Shown: one piece after another, positions 45,601 to 56,819 of the stretch
Numbering within the stretch: position 1 is the stretch's first letter
Layout of the letters: the number at the start of each line of letters is the position of its first letter
DNA from: Capitulum mitella
Taxonomy: Eukaryota; Arthropoda; Thecostraca; Pollicipedomorpha; Pollicipedidae
Length of the DNA stretch: 64,000 bases
Direction: 5' to 3'
NCBI GenBank assembly: GCA_030062745.1
Contig: CP099842.1
Coordinates: 1,116,001-1,180,000, forward strand
Position numbers and translations under genes: made by a program
Notes under the pieces: generated by a model
The model's input: only the letters and a program-made list of their open reading frames with translations
What the model was told of the DNA's origin: nothing
Database searches by the model: none

Positions 45601-46060
45601 CCGCCCGGGCGTTCCTCGGCGTCGGCGTCGGCGGCCACCAGATCGCAGCGGCCGAGGCGCCGCAGATTTTAATGAGCCCCGTGTTGACCGGGCCGCGGCC
45701 GCGGGCCGACATATTGGCCGGCCCGTAAGCCGCGTCCCCGGTTATTGCGCGGGCTGCCCCGGGGCGCCGCCGCCGCCACGGGTGCGTCGGATTAGCCGCC
45801 GCCGCCGGCCGGCGGCCCGCGGCTGATAACGGCGCTCAGAGGCCGCGGGGATTTCATCATCCGCCGGCCGGAGACGTGATAATCACCGGCGGGGAGGCGG
45901 CCCGACCGAGCCAGTGCCGGCTTCTGATGCGCGCGGGGCGCAGACGGCTACCTGCTCCCGCTCTGGAGTATTATCCCGGGGGCGCACGCGTCGCCTCCGG
46001 CCGACTTGCAGCTCTGAATGGATCCGTCTCATCAGCTCCGGCGCATTTTATGACAGTATT
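45601..46060. promoter_or_regulatory. GC island with AT-rich sites
   Basis: Contains TTTTAATGAGCC near 45668, GGCTGATAACGG near 45821, ATTTCATCATCCGCC near 45850 and ACGTGATAATCACCGG near 45873. The last pairs a GATAA word with a TAATC homeodomain-type word. Possible enhancer, by inference. Confidence 0.22.
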
Positions 46061-46612
<552 letters not shown>

Positions 46613-46697
46613 GAGAGGGGAAAGGGGCGTTGGCAGCGCGTAAATCAGAAGAGCATAGCTCCGAGGCTCAGGTGCGTCCAGCACTTTCAGAGCTCGT

Positions 46698-46732
46698 ATA
46701 AAGGGTCTCTCCACGTACTGTCGAGTCACAAA
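46698..46732 (+). promoter_or_regulatory. Candidate core promoter (TATA + initiator)
   Basis: TATAAAGG starts at 46698 and an initiator-like TCACA places A+1 at 46728, 30 nt from the first T of the TATA box. This is the spacing expected for TATA promoters. Sequence downstream is CpG-rich. The first downstream ATG (46763) opens a 66-codon frame with no known domain that runs toward the 36-bp array. The transcript, if any, is unidentified. Confidence 0.3.
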
Positions 46733-46964
46733 CAGCCCTCCAGTGGCGGCAGCCGGGTCGATGTGCTGTTGCGACGATTTCAGCGGTCAGCGCCGGGCAG
46801 GCCGTGGCGGACGTTACTACGGACCAATCTACTCCGCACGTGCCCAGAACTGGGAGTCCTGGCAGGACGTTCAGACGGTGGGCGCCCCGACAGCACAGAG
46901 CAGTCGCCGAGAGACTGCTCTGGGGAAAGTCGGCCGGCTCCGCTGCTGTGGAAGAGGAGCTGAC

Positions 46965-47165
46965 CAGCGGACAGCGGTTCTGGAGCGGCAGCTGACCGGC
47001 GGACAGCGGCTCCTCTGGAGCAGGAGCTGACCAGCGGGGAGCGGCTCCTCTGGAGCGGTAGCTGACCGGCGGGCAGCGGCTCCTCTGAAGAAGGTGCTGA
47101 CAGCGGGCAGCGGCTCCTCTGGAGAAGGTGCTGACCGGCGGGCAGCGGCTCCTCTGGAGCAAAAG
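46965..47165 (-). repeat. 36-bp minisatellite
   Basis: Five to six units of about 33-36 bp, built on GACCGGCGGGCAGCGGCTCC plus TCTGGAGCAGGAGCT-type sequence. On the minus strand it reads as a 12-aa EEPLPAGQ-type repeat in each frame. Confidence 0.9.
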
Positions 47166-47169
47166 CCGA

Positions 47170-47385
47170 CGAGCAGACAGGCGGCCGGTCTCGAAGTGGC
47201 GCCGGGCCGGGTCGGGCCGGCCGCGACCGTCCACCGTCGGCGCGGCGGTCGTCCCAATCACCCCCATTCAGCGGAATTAGCATGACAATGGGCGTGCGGG
47301 GCTGCACGGGCCGCCCGCCGTCTCGTAATGGCCCTGGACAGGTACGTGAGAGCCGACTGTGCCGAGTTACGGCCGACGGGGTCCG
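47170..47385. other. GC-rich spacer
   Basis: Unique GC-rich sequence with CAGCGGAATTAGCATGAC near 47270. Nothing else recognised. Confidence 0.35.
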
Positions 47386-47805
47386 GCCCGGGCCCGGCCG
47401 AACTCACTCCGGACCTGGGACACACCGGACCACCGGACCACCGCCGACTATAAATACAGCGGACTCGGACCAACCGCCGGACTCGAACCGCACCCGGAAC
47501 GAACCGGACCTCTAACACCAGCCGTGCTTACTTTGGACCCGGAGCACACCCCGGGCACCGGCCGGAGTCGCAACGAAACCTGCGCACGGTCCGAACTTAC
47601 GCCGGACTTTGAACGTACCGGGCGCTGAACACCGCTTAGGTTCGCGCGGGACCCTGAACGCTGGCCAGAATTACACGGGACCCCGAGCATCGGCCGATCC
47701 TGCATTGCAACTGGTCAGAAGTTGGCTCACACCGGAGCACGGGCTCCGGACCGGACCAGATCACGGCCGCCGACCGGGACTGAGCCGGATCTGCACATCT
47801 GTCGA
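47385..47805 (+). repeat. Degenerate GACCGGA-type repeat
   Basis: Loosely repeated GAACCGGACC, GACCCGGAGCACACC, GGCCGGA and GGACCCCGAGCA words at about 40-50-bp spacing, much diverged. CTATAAATA at 47448-47456 is a TATA-like word inside it, without a clear initiator. Confidence 0.5.
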
Positions 47806-48900
47806 ATGTTAATCGACCTCAAGCCGCCAGCCTGCCTTGTGGCCGACTCCGGAGACCACGCCGGACACACTCCGAGCCCCGAGCCACACAACACGGGCCG
47901 CGACCAGCCCAGGCGTCACTGGGCTCGGCAGGCGGTGCCCGGCGATCCGCGGCACCACAGCAGCGCACGCGCCGACCTTGAGAACGGCGTGTAAAACCCC
48001 GCGGCGCCATCAACCGGCCCAGCGAATCAGCTGTCAGCCGGCCCGGACCGCTGAAACATGGCTCATTCCTCCGTCAGCAGGCAGCAAACATCTGCAGTCC
48101 CCGGCGCGTTCAGCACAGCCGCCTGGTGCCGATAGAGTGACCTGGCCGGTACAAGCCGACGGAGACGACCGCGTCGCCGCGCGGCACAGGCGGACGGTGT
48201 TTTACGGCCGCCGTCCGCGGCCAACGAAAACGAACCGGACCCGCCGCAGAGACAAAGCCCTCTCACCACCGCGAGCCGCTATTTTCACGCGCCGTCTGCG
48301 CGCCGAGGCTACAGGAACGAGGCCTGGCTGCCGGCCACCACACGTCCAGCGGGCCACCGCTGGGGGAGGGACGAGACGTGTTCCCGTCAGCAGAGGTGAC
48401 GCGCTCCTGTCCGCGTCAGTGGAGGTGGTGTGCTTTCGTCGGCAGAGGTGGCGTGCTTCCGTCAGCGCCAGCGGAGGTGACCACTCCCGGCAGGTGGGCA
48501 GCGCTGCTCTGCTTTGTTCGCCGCGCGCCGCTCGGAGATCGCCCGTTTGGCGGAGACGCCCGGCCGCGTGCCGCATGCACGGCTTCAGCGGGCCTATCGC
48601 TGGATCTGGCAGCGGTACGTCACGGCACGTGAGCGCCACCTCGCAGATACCTCTCAGCGCCGACCAATCAGAACGCTCCAGCTAACAGGCATTAAACGAA
48701 TTGGAGCCCAATACCACGTACAGAAAACCGGAGGATCTGCGCTAAAAGAAAATGCTTTCCAGATCTCCACCTGGAGCTGGAACGCTTGTGTCAGAATAAG
48801 ATGTCCAGTCCTTCCTGTCAAGGGACGTTCTCTTCGTCCTCCACCACGAGCCTTTGGTCGTCCCGTCAAAGGACAGAAAGACACGACCACCGATCACGTA
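47806..48900. other. GC-rich island with short 32-bp repeat
   Basis: GC-rich DNA. At about 48375-48490, GCAGAGGTGACGCGCTCCTG, GGAGGTGGTGTGCTTTCGTC and similar words recur at 28-32 bp, about four copies. The 282-aa plus frame (47837-48685) is low complexity and unsupported. The right edge is unique and AT-richer. Confidence 0.45.
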
Positions 48901-49880
48901 GCTTTAGTTCATCTTATTTGACAACTCCTCCAGATTTGCATGAACAAGATTAAACAGTCACACCGTCGGTGAAGTCATCACGACTTTGCTTCATGAAGCA
49001 AAGACGTGTTTTTAAGCATGGATGCGGTCACGAATCTTTTCCATGCCGTTGAATAATTTATTAGAAACTCGTACGACATTAAAAGGTTCGACTGAAAAAT
49101 AAATAGTGCCATGCATGACCTCATAACGTTAATGAGCTTTGGTCAGCTTGGTTATATTTTATCATGACTGAAGCCATTTTAATGTACACGTAAAACCCTA
49201 ACAAACAGTTCCTAGTAGTTCTACTAAATTGCGTAACAGGAGCACGCTGTAAAAAAGAAATGCTGGAAGTCTGCATCGGAACAAATGTCAAGCAGAATAA
49301 CTGTGCTGCCTAAGATAGGGTGTCATGTGCACCAGGCAACAGTCATTTAACAAGGAAAAAATCGAATTTTGTACAAAAAGAAGAACGTATTCTAACAGTC
49401 GATCGCCTGAAAGACCGAATATCCAGAAAGGTAAAATGTGCGATGCAAAACCGCACAAAATCGTCAGTGAAGCGATTTGACGAGGGCGCTTTGAACAATT
49501 AAAAACAACCCTATTGGCAAACATGGGACTAATGCTCCGCGGAATCGTAACCTCAGCATTAGTGGCAAGCGTGGGGGGGGAGGCGAAGCCACTAGCAGTT
49601 TGTGATGAAAAGTGAAAGAACCGCGGGGGGGGGAACGGGTCAACCTGCTTCCGTTCTTACTCTTTTGCGCAGACTTGTCGGCTTCAGCCATGAAGAACAG
49701 GCATCTGTCGCAGTCAGAATCACGTACCGAACAAAGCTGGCGTGTATCTGGTTTAGATAGGAACCGGCTTCGACCAGTGCAGTCCATGCAGACCATAGCG
49801 GATTTGTCGTTTACCTTTTCCGCGAAGTGGCCCCTGATAACGGAAAAGTGTGTTCCATCACCCCCTCAGCGGATTCAGAG
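48901..49880. other. AT-rich intergenic sequence, no gene seen
   Basis: About 1 kb with G runs near 49573 and 49625. No gene or element recognised. Confidence 0.45.
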
Positions 49881-50100
49881 TAACAATGCGGCGCCCTGTA
49901 CGGCCCGCAGTTGAAGCTCATTACCAGCGCCCGTCTTTGGCAGCCGAGGAGATGATGCAAGCCCTCCGCGGGCCACGTACCCAATATCGCGCGGCGTTAA
50001 TCCATAAACTGCGAGCGTCCGCCCGGCGCTGATCGGCCGCCGACCGGTTCTCCGTAAGCCGGCCAGCTCGGACGCTGCCCGCTCCTCGGCCGCACAGAGA

Positions 50101-50945
50101 GCGTCAGCGGCTCTCGGGCAGGGCTGTGTTACAGACGGCGTCAGCAGCTCTCGGGCAGGGCTGCGTTACAGACGGCGTCAGCAACTCTCGGGAAGGGCTG
50201 CGTTACAGACGGCGTCAGCAACTCTCGGGAAGGGCTGCGTTACAGACGGCGTCAGCAACTCTCGGGCAGGGCTGTGTTACAGACGGCGTCAGCAACTCTC
50301 GGGCAGGGCTGCGTTACAGACGGCGTCAGCGGCTCTCGGGCAGGGCTGCGTTACAGACGGCGTCAGCGGCTCTCGGGCAGGGCTGTGTTACAGACGGGGT
50401 CAGCGGCTCTCGGGCAGGGCTGCGTTACAGACGGCGTCAGCAACTCTCGGGAAGGGCTGCGTTACAGACGGCGTCAGCAACTCTCGGGCAGGGCTGTGTT
50501 ACAGACGGCGTCAGCAACTCTCGGGCAGGGCTGCGTTACAGACGGCGTCAGCGGCTTTCGGGCAGGGCTGCGTTACAGACGGCGTCAGCAACTCTCAGGC
50601 AGGGCTGTGTTACAGCCGGCGTCAGCAACTCTCAGGCAGGGCTGCGTTACAGACGGCGTCAGCGGCTCTCGGGCAGGGCTGTGTTACAGCCGGCGTCAGC
50701 AACTCTCAGGCAGGGCTGTGTTACAGCCGGCGTCAGCAACTCTCGGGCAGGGCTGCGTTACAGACGGCGTCAGCGGCTCTCGGGCAGGGCTGTGTTACAG
50801 ACGGCGTCAGCGGCTCTCGGGCAGGGCTGTGTTACAGACGGCGTCAGCAACTCTCAGGCAGGGCTGCGTTACAGCCGGCGTCAGCAACTCTCGAGCAGGG
50901 CTGTGTTACAGACGGCGTCAGCAACTCTCGGGCAGGGCTGGCGCC
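50101..50945 (+). repeat. 37-bp minisatellite
   Basis: About 22-23 units of CTCTCGGGCAGGGCTGCGTT plus ACAGACGGCGTCAGCAA. Variant sites (GTG/GCG, AGACGG/AGCCGG, AACTC/GGCTC, CGGG/CAGG/GGAA) are shuffled along the array, which suggests gene-conversion-like exchange. The unit has no plus-strand stop. With a period of 37, two long frames (287 and 273 aa) run through it as 37-residue super-repeats. Confidence 0.96.
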
Positions 50946-51428
50946 GCAGCAGGAGACTCCGGCCGCTGCCGGCCGGGCGGACCTCCTGACGACGTTCCTC
51001 CGGGCGGCTCGGACCTCGGACGAGCCGCGCTGACCGGACACCAGGCGTCTCGACGGACCGTGGCGGACTCACAGCTCCCCGCTCGGACTGTGTGAGACAG
51101 CCTGGACGGCTCCGTTTCCTCCCCTCACAGGCGACCGAGCGGCGGCCGCAGCGGGTGGCCAACGGCGCCGCAGCTCGCGGATGACGGAGTGCAGAGGACG
51201 ACCCCCCGGAGTGCTGGGAATAGGCGGAGCGAGACGGGCCGGCCAGGAGGGGGGCCTCGGGGGGCAGCGTATGCCGCGCGAGGCTGCCAACAGTCCGGTC
51301 ACGAACGGTCAGGAGCCATTAGTGACCGGACTGCCTTCGGCCGTGAGACGACTCCAACGGCCGCGACCTGGCGCCGCAACGGCGGCTGGCCTGCGGCTGC
51401 CGCAGCAGATTCCTGCCATTACCCATAG
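50946..51428. other. GC-rich island flank
   Basis: Unique GC-rich sequence right of the 37-bp array. No exon recognised. Confidence 0.4.
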
Positions 51429-51429
51429 C

Positions 51430-51745
51430 TGATTTGCACTTACCACCATCCACAGTTGGCCTGCACCGCAATTCACAGCTGAGCTGGACCTTTACTCACA
51501 GCTGACTTGTGCCACAACACACAGGGGATATCTACCACTGTCCCATCCACAGCGGATCTCTGTCATCATCCATAGCTGACCTGTATTCCAGTCTACAGAG
51601 GACCTGTACCAAAAGCCACGACCGACCTGTACAAATGCGCATAGCTGACCTGTACCATACCACACGGCTGACCTGTACCAAACCCAATGAGGACCTCTGC
51701 CGTTACATGCAACGGATCTGTACCCACAGTTGACCTGCGCCACAG
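51430..51745 (+). repeat. Degenerate ~25-bp repeat
   Basis: Repeated CAGCTGACCTGTACCA/CATAGCTGACCTGTA-type words at about 23-27-bp spacing over 12 copies, strongly diverged, ending near 51740. This is an old minisatellite whose unit holds the E-box CAGCTG. Confidence 0.75.
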
Positions 51746-52295
51746 CTTTAACTGCCCCGTACTTAAAACAACGCAAGAATGCCATCGACGTCACAGAAGT
51801 CACGTCGATGTCACCCACTAATGGAAGTCGTCCCACGCTCGGCCCGGCCATCTAGCGTTCGTCGGTCGCGGCGGGTCCGCAGACATCGTCCCCGGCCAGC
51901 TTCGCCGGTCGGCCCGGAGCTGGGGTGACGGCCGGCACGCGCTCGGCAGGCCCGGGCGGGTCCAGCTTCGGCAGCCGTCCGTCGCACGCGGCGCGGCCAG
52001 CGGGGACGGCTCCCTGGCGTCTGGCTCGACGGCGCCCGAGCCGCGTCCCCCGCGTCCAAACACAACCCACCGCTTATCCGGCCCGCCACCCGCTCCTCAC
52101 CGCGTAAACACCGAGAACTCGCTGCTCCTCGCGCGGCCGGCGACGGCTTCCGCCGAGCACGAGCGGGCGCAGGAACGGCGTCCGGCAGGGTCCTCCGTGC
52201 CCGGCTCCCAGCCATCCATCGCCAGCGATCGGCACAGGCCGCAGGCCACTCACTAATTCGACGACGATTAAAGCGCCTGTGAGCACCTTTCATAG
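51746..52295. other. Small hairpin and GC-rich island
   Basis: CATCGACGT near 51782 is inverted as ACGTCGATG about 10 nt later, a short hairpin. From 51830 to 52290 the sequence is GC-rich and unique, ending with CACTAATTCGACGACGATTAAAGCG (homeodomain-type words). No exon recognised. Confidence 0.35.
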
Positions 52296-52830
52296 AAGGC
52301 TCGGCAGCGGGTACAGATTAAAACAGGCCAGGACTGGCGACCCAGCGGCATTTCTCGCAGCTGCTTAACAAGAACTTACAGTATTTGTTTCAACGCGTCC
52401 ATTTCAGGTTTGTTGATGTGGTGGCGCCCGCCCCGTGTTCTGCCTCGCACACGTAATGCTGACAGGCGATTCATCGGCATGGAGTTTCCCAGATTTCCCG
52501 CAGTGCACAGAAAGAGAGAAATACGCCGGATGGCCCAGCCCAGCTCGTCCTGGACGGAGGTGAATCCAGCCGAGACAGTTTCGGAGAGGAAGGGCAGTGA
52601 TGGAACGGACACTAGAGTCCTTCGGATGCCATAGGGCTATAGGTCTATGTGCACACAGCTATATGGTACTCATAACATGAACATGTTTCTATGCTTAGAT
52701 GGTCGCAAATGGCTAAAAGAAGAGAATGTCTTTGGATGACTCTCCAAATACGTTACAAACCATCAAGTCTGCGCGAAAGTTCAGTCTGAAAAACTAAGGA
52801 TACAGGAATCTATGAAAATGGGCGGGGGGT
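52296..52830. other. Unassigned sequence next to a retroelement relic
   Basis: Mid-GC DNA. On the minus strand (52390-52458) a 22-codon stretch before a stop reads YVCEAEHGAG in part, similar to the end of an Ig domain, but it is too short to annotate. A consensus donor GTAAGT also occurs on the minus strand near 52378. No reliable gene. Confidence 0.25.
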
Positions 52831-53043
52831 CATGGCACGGTTGTCGTCAATTTTTACCATGCAATGGGCCATACTCATGACGTCGAAACTCCCAAAAGAG
52901 GAGGTAATCGCCTCCACTGTCCCGGTTGCAGCACCCCTCCACAGACCGTGGAACAGTTCCTAGTCCAACGTGACGGTGCTCGTACAAACTGTGCCTGCAG
53001 CTTGCAGTCCCTGAATGAAATTTTTGCTTCCAAACGGGGTTAG
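52831..53043 (+). pseudogene. Non-LTR retrotransposon C-terminal relic
   Basis: In frame from 52831 to the TAG at 53041. The peptide has A-M-G-H-T-H about 14 residues before CPGC, then TPPQTVEQFLVQ. This parallels the C-terminal zinc-knuckle-like segment of LINE reverse transcriptases: R-x-G-H, then C-x2-C...E-T-V-E-H-F-L-x-x-C. The two first cysteines are kept, but the histidine is Gln and the last cysteine is Arg, so the knuckle is broken. No reverse-transcriptase domain is visible upstream. This is a short 5'-truncated or decayed copy. Confidence 0.45.
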
Positions 53044-53875
53044 GTGTATGCCATGATCTCAACGATATTAAAGCTAGCCCGCATAAGCTGAGCTCGCGTT
53101 CGTGACCCAACGGTACAGATCTGGTCATCTGACCAAAAACCGCTTCTATCTGGGAAGGTCAGGGCGTGGATGGATGACAAAGTCGCACTCGGAGCAACGT
53201 CTGTTGACCATTGGCCACTCGGAAAGCCAGATAACTTGCAGTGATGACGCCGGTGTCTCGAGCTCTCGCGAGCGTCAAAATTCAGGAACTTTTTGCCAGA
53301 GATGGCACGAGATGCTTTTTTTTCTTCCGGGGCGCTGGGCGAAGTCAACGCGGGAAGAAGTGAAGACAGTATCTTCCTGACCTGGACTGTCTCCCGGCAT
53401 CGTTCCCGAAAGAGCGCCGCAAACGCCGCAGACGCGGCGTCGGGCGCCATTCCTGGTATTCATTTGCCCCAGGTGGTGTTTAGCCTGACTTGGCACTTTG
53501 TTGACCTTAATTTTCCCGTAAGTGGTATCACATTTTACGTCGGCGTATGTCTAACGGCCGCGGAGCTCATGATAAAACTATTACCCAGCTGAGATTCCTT
53601 TCGTCGGTCCAGGACCGTGTGGATGAGCGGCCAGACTGCAGTGTTTTTCGGAAACCACTAATGCGGAGAGTTCAGGTGCACGTGTCCATCACGAGCGCAG
53701 CGTGGAAACTATGCCTGTCCAAGGAACGATTCAGAACATCTTCAGTTTGGAACATCTCACCCTGCCCCGGCTGTGTCACTAGCACCAAGCCCTGTTGGTG
53801 CTAGTGGTGTATTGAGAATTGCTATAGCAATCCGCAGTACACCCGCTCTTTTGCCTGGCTGAGGCCATCTGATCA
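53044..53875. other. Intergenic sequence, no gene seen apart from hairpins
   Basis: The 136-aa minus frame at 53040-53450 is not recognised and overlaps an unrelated plus frame. The right end holds the hairpins listed separately. Confidence 0.35.
53777..53832. repeat. Adjacent perfect hairpins
   Basis: CACTAGCACCAA (53777-53788) is exactly inverted as TTGGTGCTAGTG (53795-53806) around a 6-nt loop, giving a 12-bp perfect stem. About 12 bp further on, ATTGCTATAGCAAT is a perfect 14-bp palindrome, enclosed by GGTGTA and TACACC. The pair could be a transposon end, a structured RNA or a protein-binding dyad. Confidence 0.55.
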
Positions 53876-53879
53876 GCTA

Positions 53880-54215
53880 TTCACGACCCGTCATAAGCCG
53901 CTTTGAGTCAGTCGCCTGTCCCGCGACCGCCTCTTTTTGCCGTGTCGCAGCAGCCCCCCAGTTTTTCCGCCCAAACACGCCGCGGCGAGCGCGACTCGAA
54001 AGAGAAAGCGCCTCCGAAGGACTCCTATCGCCCGTAATCTGCGGGTCGAGCCGCCCGCTGTCGACAGCTGACCGCGACGGCGCAGGGCCCGCCGGAGGTC
54101 CGGCGCCCGACCTGATCGCCGCCACCGAGGACAGGCGTCGTCATTCGACGTCAGCTCATGACGAGAGGACAACTGCGCAGCAACACCTCAGGCGGCGCCC
54201 ATGTTTGGCGTGCTC
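53880..54215. other. Small GC/CpG-rich island
   Basis: GC-rich, no repeat, no recognised exon. Confidence 0.4.
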
Positions 54216-55010
54216 GCTAAGTCGTCTGTCATGCAGGTTCAGTATCCGGCGGCTGTGCAGAAAAAATGCATCACGCGCCGGCCGAAGTCAACAAGTCGTG
54301 AAGCCAGCAAAGGCCAGCCTTTCACATTTAAATATACCTAACCGTTGGGTATGTTCTCTTACAGCGATTAATTTAACGTAGTATTGAACAATGCGTCGTA
54401 CTTGAGGTGACGCTTGAGACCCCGAAATTGAGAGAATGATTGTAAATATGCACAAAAAACTCATTAAACGTCTTTCAGATCGATTTAACTGGGGGTGCAT
54501 GATCTTAGTTTGCGCCGACGCCCATTGCTGGGATGATGCCTTGGGTTCGGTTCAGACCCTAGTTTTTTCCTTGGCCAGGGTACAGAAGCAATCACAGGTC
54601 ACAAAAAACACTGGCAACCTTGCGGATACGTTGAAGAACCGCCACAATGCACGGCCGAACGTTTGTAGGAAAATTTTTACAACGCCGAGAACAATGCGAC
54701 AGCGATGTAAAGACCAGGGCAACCGCAACGGTACAGTTCAGTGGAATGACATCTAATTACTGGAATAATACGCAGGAGCCGGAGCTAGGAAACGCAGTCA
54801 AGGTCGGCACCAGCGCCTCACTGGACAAACTACAACGACCTCAATGCGTGTCAGAGTCTAGACATGTTAAATAAGTAAGGGTGGGCGTTTAAGCTCACTT
54901 TAATCATTGGAAATACTGGAACGTTTGGCAGTGCAGACACCATGTCGGGCTTCGGCAGCCTACCAGACGTTCTAAGACCAACACGGCCTACGGCTTCATC
55001 GTTGCCGACC
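54216..55010. other. AT-richer intergenic sequence, no gene seen
   Basis: Unique sequence between a GC island and the 43-bp array. The 106-aa plus frame is not recognised. Confidence 0.4.
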
Positions 55011-55017
55011 GACGTCA

Positions 55018-55545
55018 GCGTGCTGCTCGGTCTGCTGTAGCGCCAGCTCGGACCGACACGGTATCCTGCTCGGTATGCTGTACCGTCCACCCGGGCCGAC
55101 ATGGTGTCCTGCTCGTTATGCTGTACCGTCCACCAGGGCCGGCACGGTATCCTGCTCGATATGCTGTACCGTCCACACGGGCCGACATGGTGACCTGCTC
55201 GGTATGCTGTACCGTCCACACGGGCCGACATGGTGTCCTGTTCGGTATGCTGTACCGTCCACCAGGGCCGACACGGTATCCTGCTCGGTATGCTGTACCG
55301 TCCACCAGGGTCGACAAGGTGTCCTGCTCGGTCCGATGTACTGTCCACCCGGGCCGACATGGTGTCCTGCTCGGTCCGCTGTACCGTCCACCCGGGCCGA
55401 CAAGGTGCCCTGCTCGGTCCGCTGTACCGTCCACCCGGGCCGACACGGTGCCCTCCTCAGTATGCTGTACCGTCCACCCGGGCCGACACGGTGCCCTGCT
55501 CCGTATGCTGTACCGTCCACACGAGCCGACGCGGTGTCCGCTCTT
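55018..55545 (+). repeat. 43-bp minisatellite, stop-free in six frames
   Basis: About 12 units of GTCCACCCGGGCCGACACGG plus TGTCCTGCTCGGTATGCTGTACC. The unit contains no TAA, TAG, TGA, TTA, CTA or TCA, so long frames (132-169 aa) run on both strands. Left-hand units have CACCAGGG or CACACGGG and GTATGCT; right-hand units have CACCCGGG and GTCCGCT. Confidence 0.96.
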
Positions 55546-55549
55546 TAAT

Positions 55550-56090
55550 GTCTGACAGCCTGCAGAGCAGTATCAAAGACCCCGACAGGCGACGGCGCAC
55601 TGCGGCATTACTGACCGTCCTTCCGTAGACCCAGCCACTGGACCATGTACCTGGTCACCGTGTTTTGGCCACATGCACGACAGTCGGTCCTGTGTACCCA
55701 CACGAAATCCACGACAGTGTAAAGCCCACTGTACTTACCTAGATCCAAATACAATGCTGACGGGCCCGTGGACCTGGAGCGACTTGGGCACCGGTTTCTC
55801 GAGGTCGTGGGGCGATAGTTTCGGTGCAGGGTGATTAGCATCCGGCCCATCTCACATCAATCGAACGCCCTTCGCAGCGCAGCGGGCAGCTCTATAATTT
55901 GGTTGGCGCCATCATCCCTAACTTTATATGCAAAGTGCCCTCTGCACCCCGCAATGCGCGCTTTTGATGCGCTCCCCGCGCATAGCACCGAACGTTCAGA
56001 CGCTGCCGCCTTCTGCAAGGCTAACAACAAGTCTGTACACACTTGCGAGGCGCAGCGTGGTTCTAAAGCGCTAATTAACTGCATCTCTTT
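55550..56090. other. Unassigned intergenic sequence
   Basis: Mixed composition, unique. No gene recognised. Confidence 0.35.
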
Positions 56091-56225
56091 GCCTCCCCTC
56101 CCTTTCTCCCTCCCTCTTTCTTTCTCTCTCTGTCTCTATGCCTCTGCCTCTGCCTCTGCTTCGGCCTCTCTCTCCCTTTCATTCCCTCTTCCTCTCTTTC
56201 TTCCCTCTCTCCCCTTCTCTCTCTA

Positions 56226-56274
<49 letters not shown>

Positions 56275-56340
56275 ATCTCTCTCCATCTCCCTGTCCTTAT
56301 TCTCTTTCTTCCTTTCTTTCTCTCTCTCTTACCCCTATTC
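56091..56340 (+). repeat. Pyrimidine tract with (TC)n microsatellite
   Basis: Almost pure C/T for about 250 bp on the plus strand, with an uninterrupted TC repeat at about 56230-56272 and GCCTCT repeats near 56138-56160. Confidence 0.93.
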
Positions 56341-56815
56341 CCCGAAGCAAATTCATCAACCGGAATATTTTATTGTCGTATGACATCCCCAGTTTCTTGA
56401 TTTGCGTGCCACTCTCAGTCACTACAGTTGCTGTCAGTGGTAGCTCACATGTTATTCGTATTGTCGCTGTTTGCAGAAACCTGCAGCTACAATATCCTGC
56501 ACAGCTTCCTGCTGAGAATGTAAACGGCACGGACCTCAGGATTTCTTTGATACGGAAAATCCTTAATCAAACAAGAGCTGAAAACATTTAATTTCCTGAA
56601 GTGGCGTGATGGTGATACGTCTTAGCCAAACACTCGAATAAAAGGTGAAGAATACGCCGAGACGCGAGACTCGCGTTCATCCGATTCATCGACACGGTCG
56701 ACGAGATACAAGTCGCTACATTTCATTTACACAGAAACGGCAGCTCACAAACAGGGCAGGTCTGATAACTCATGTGGACGAGGTAGGATTTCTGAGCTCT
56801 TCAAAGAGACCCTGC
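56341..56815. other. AT-rich spacer, no gene seen
   Basis: Unique AT-rich sequence with nothing recognised. Confidence 0.4.
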
Positions 56816-56819
56816 CCCA

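Noticed and set aside
47837-48685. 282-aa plus-strand frame
   Set aside because: Low-complexity Arg/Pro/Ser-rich peptide, partly repeat-derived.
50126-51095. 287- and 273-aa frames with 37-residue repeats
   Set aside because: Two frames of the same 37-bp array are open at once, which shows that repeat structure, not coding, keeps them open.
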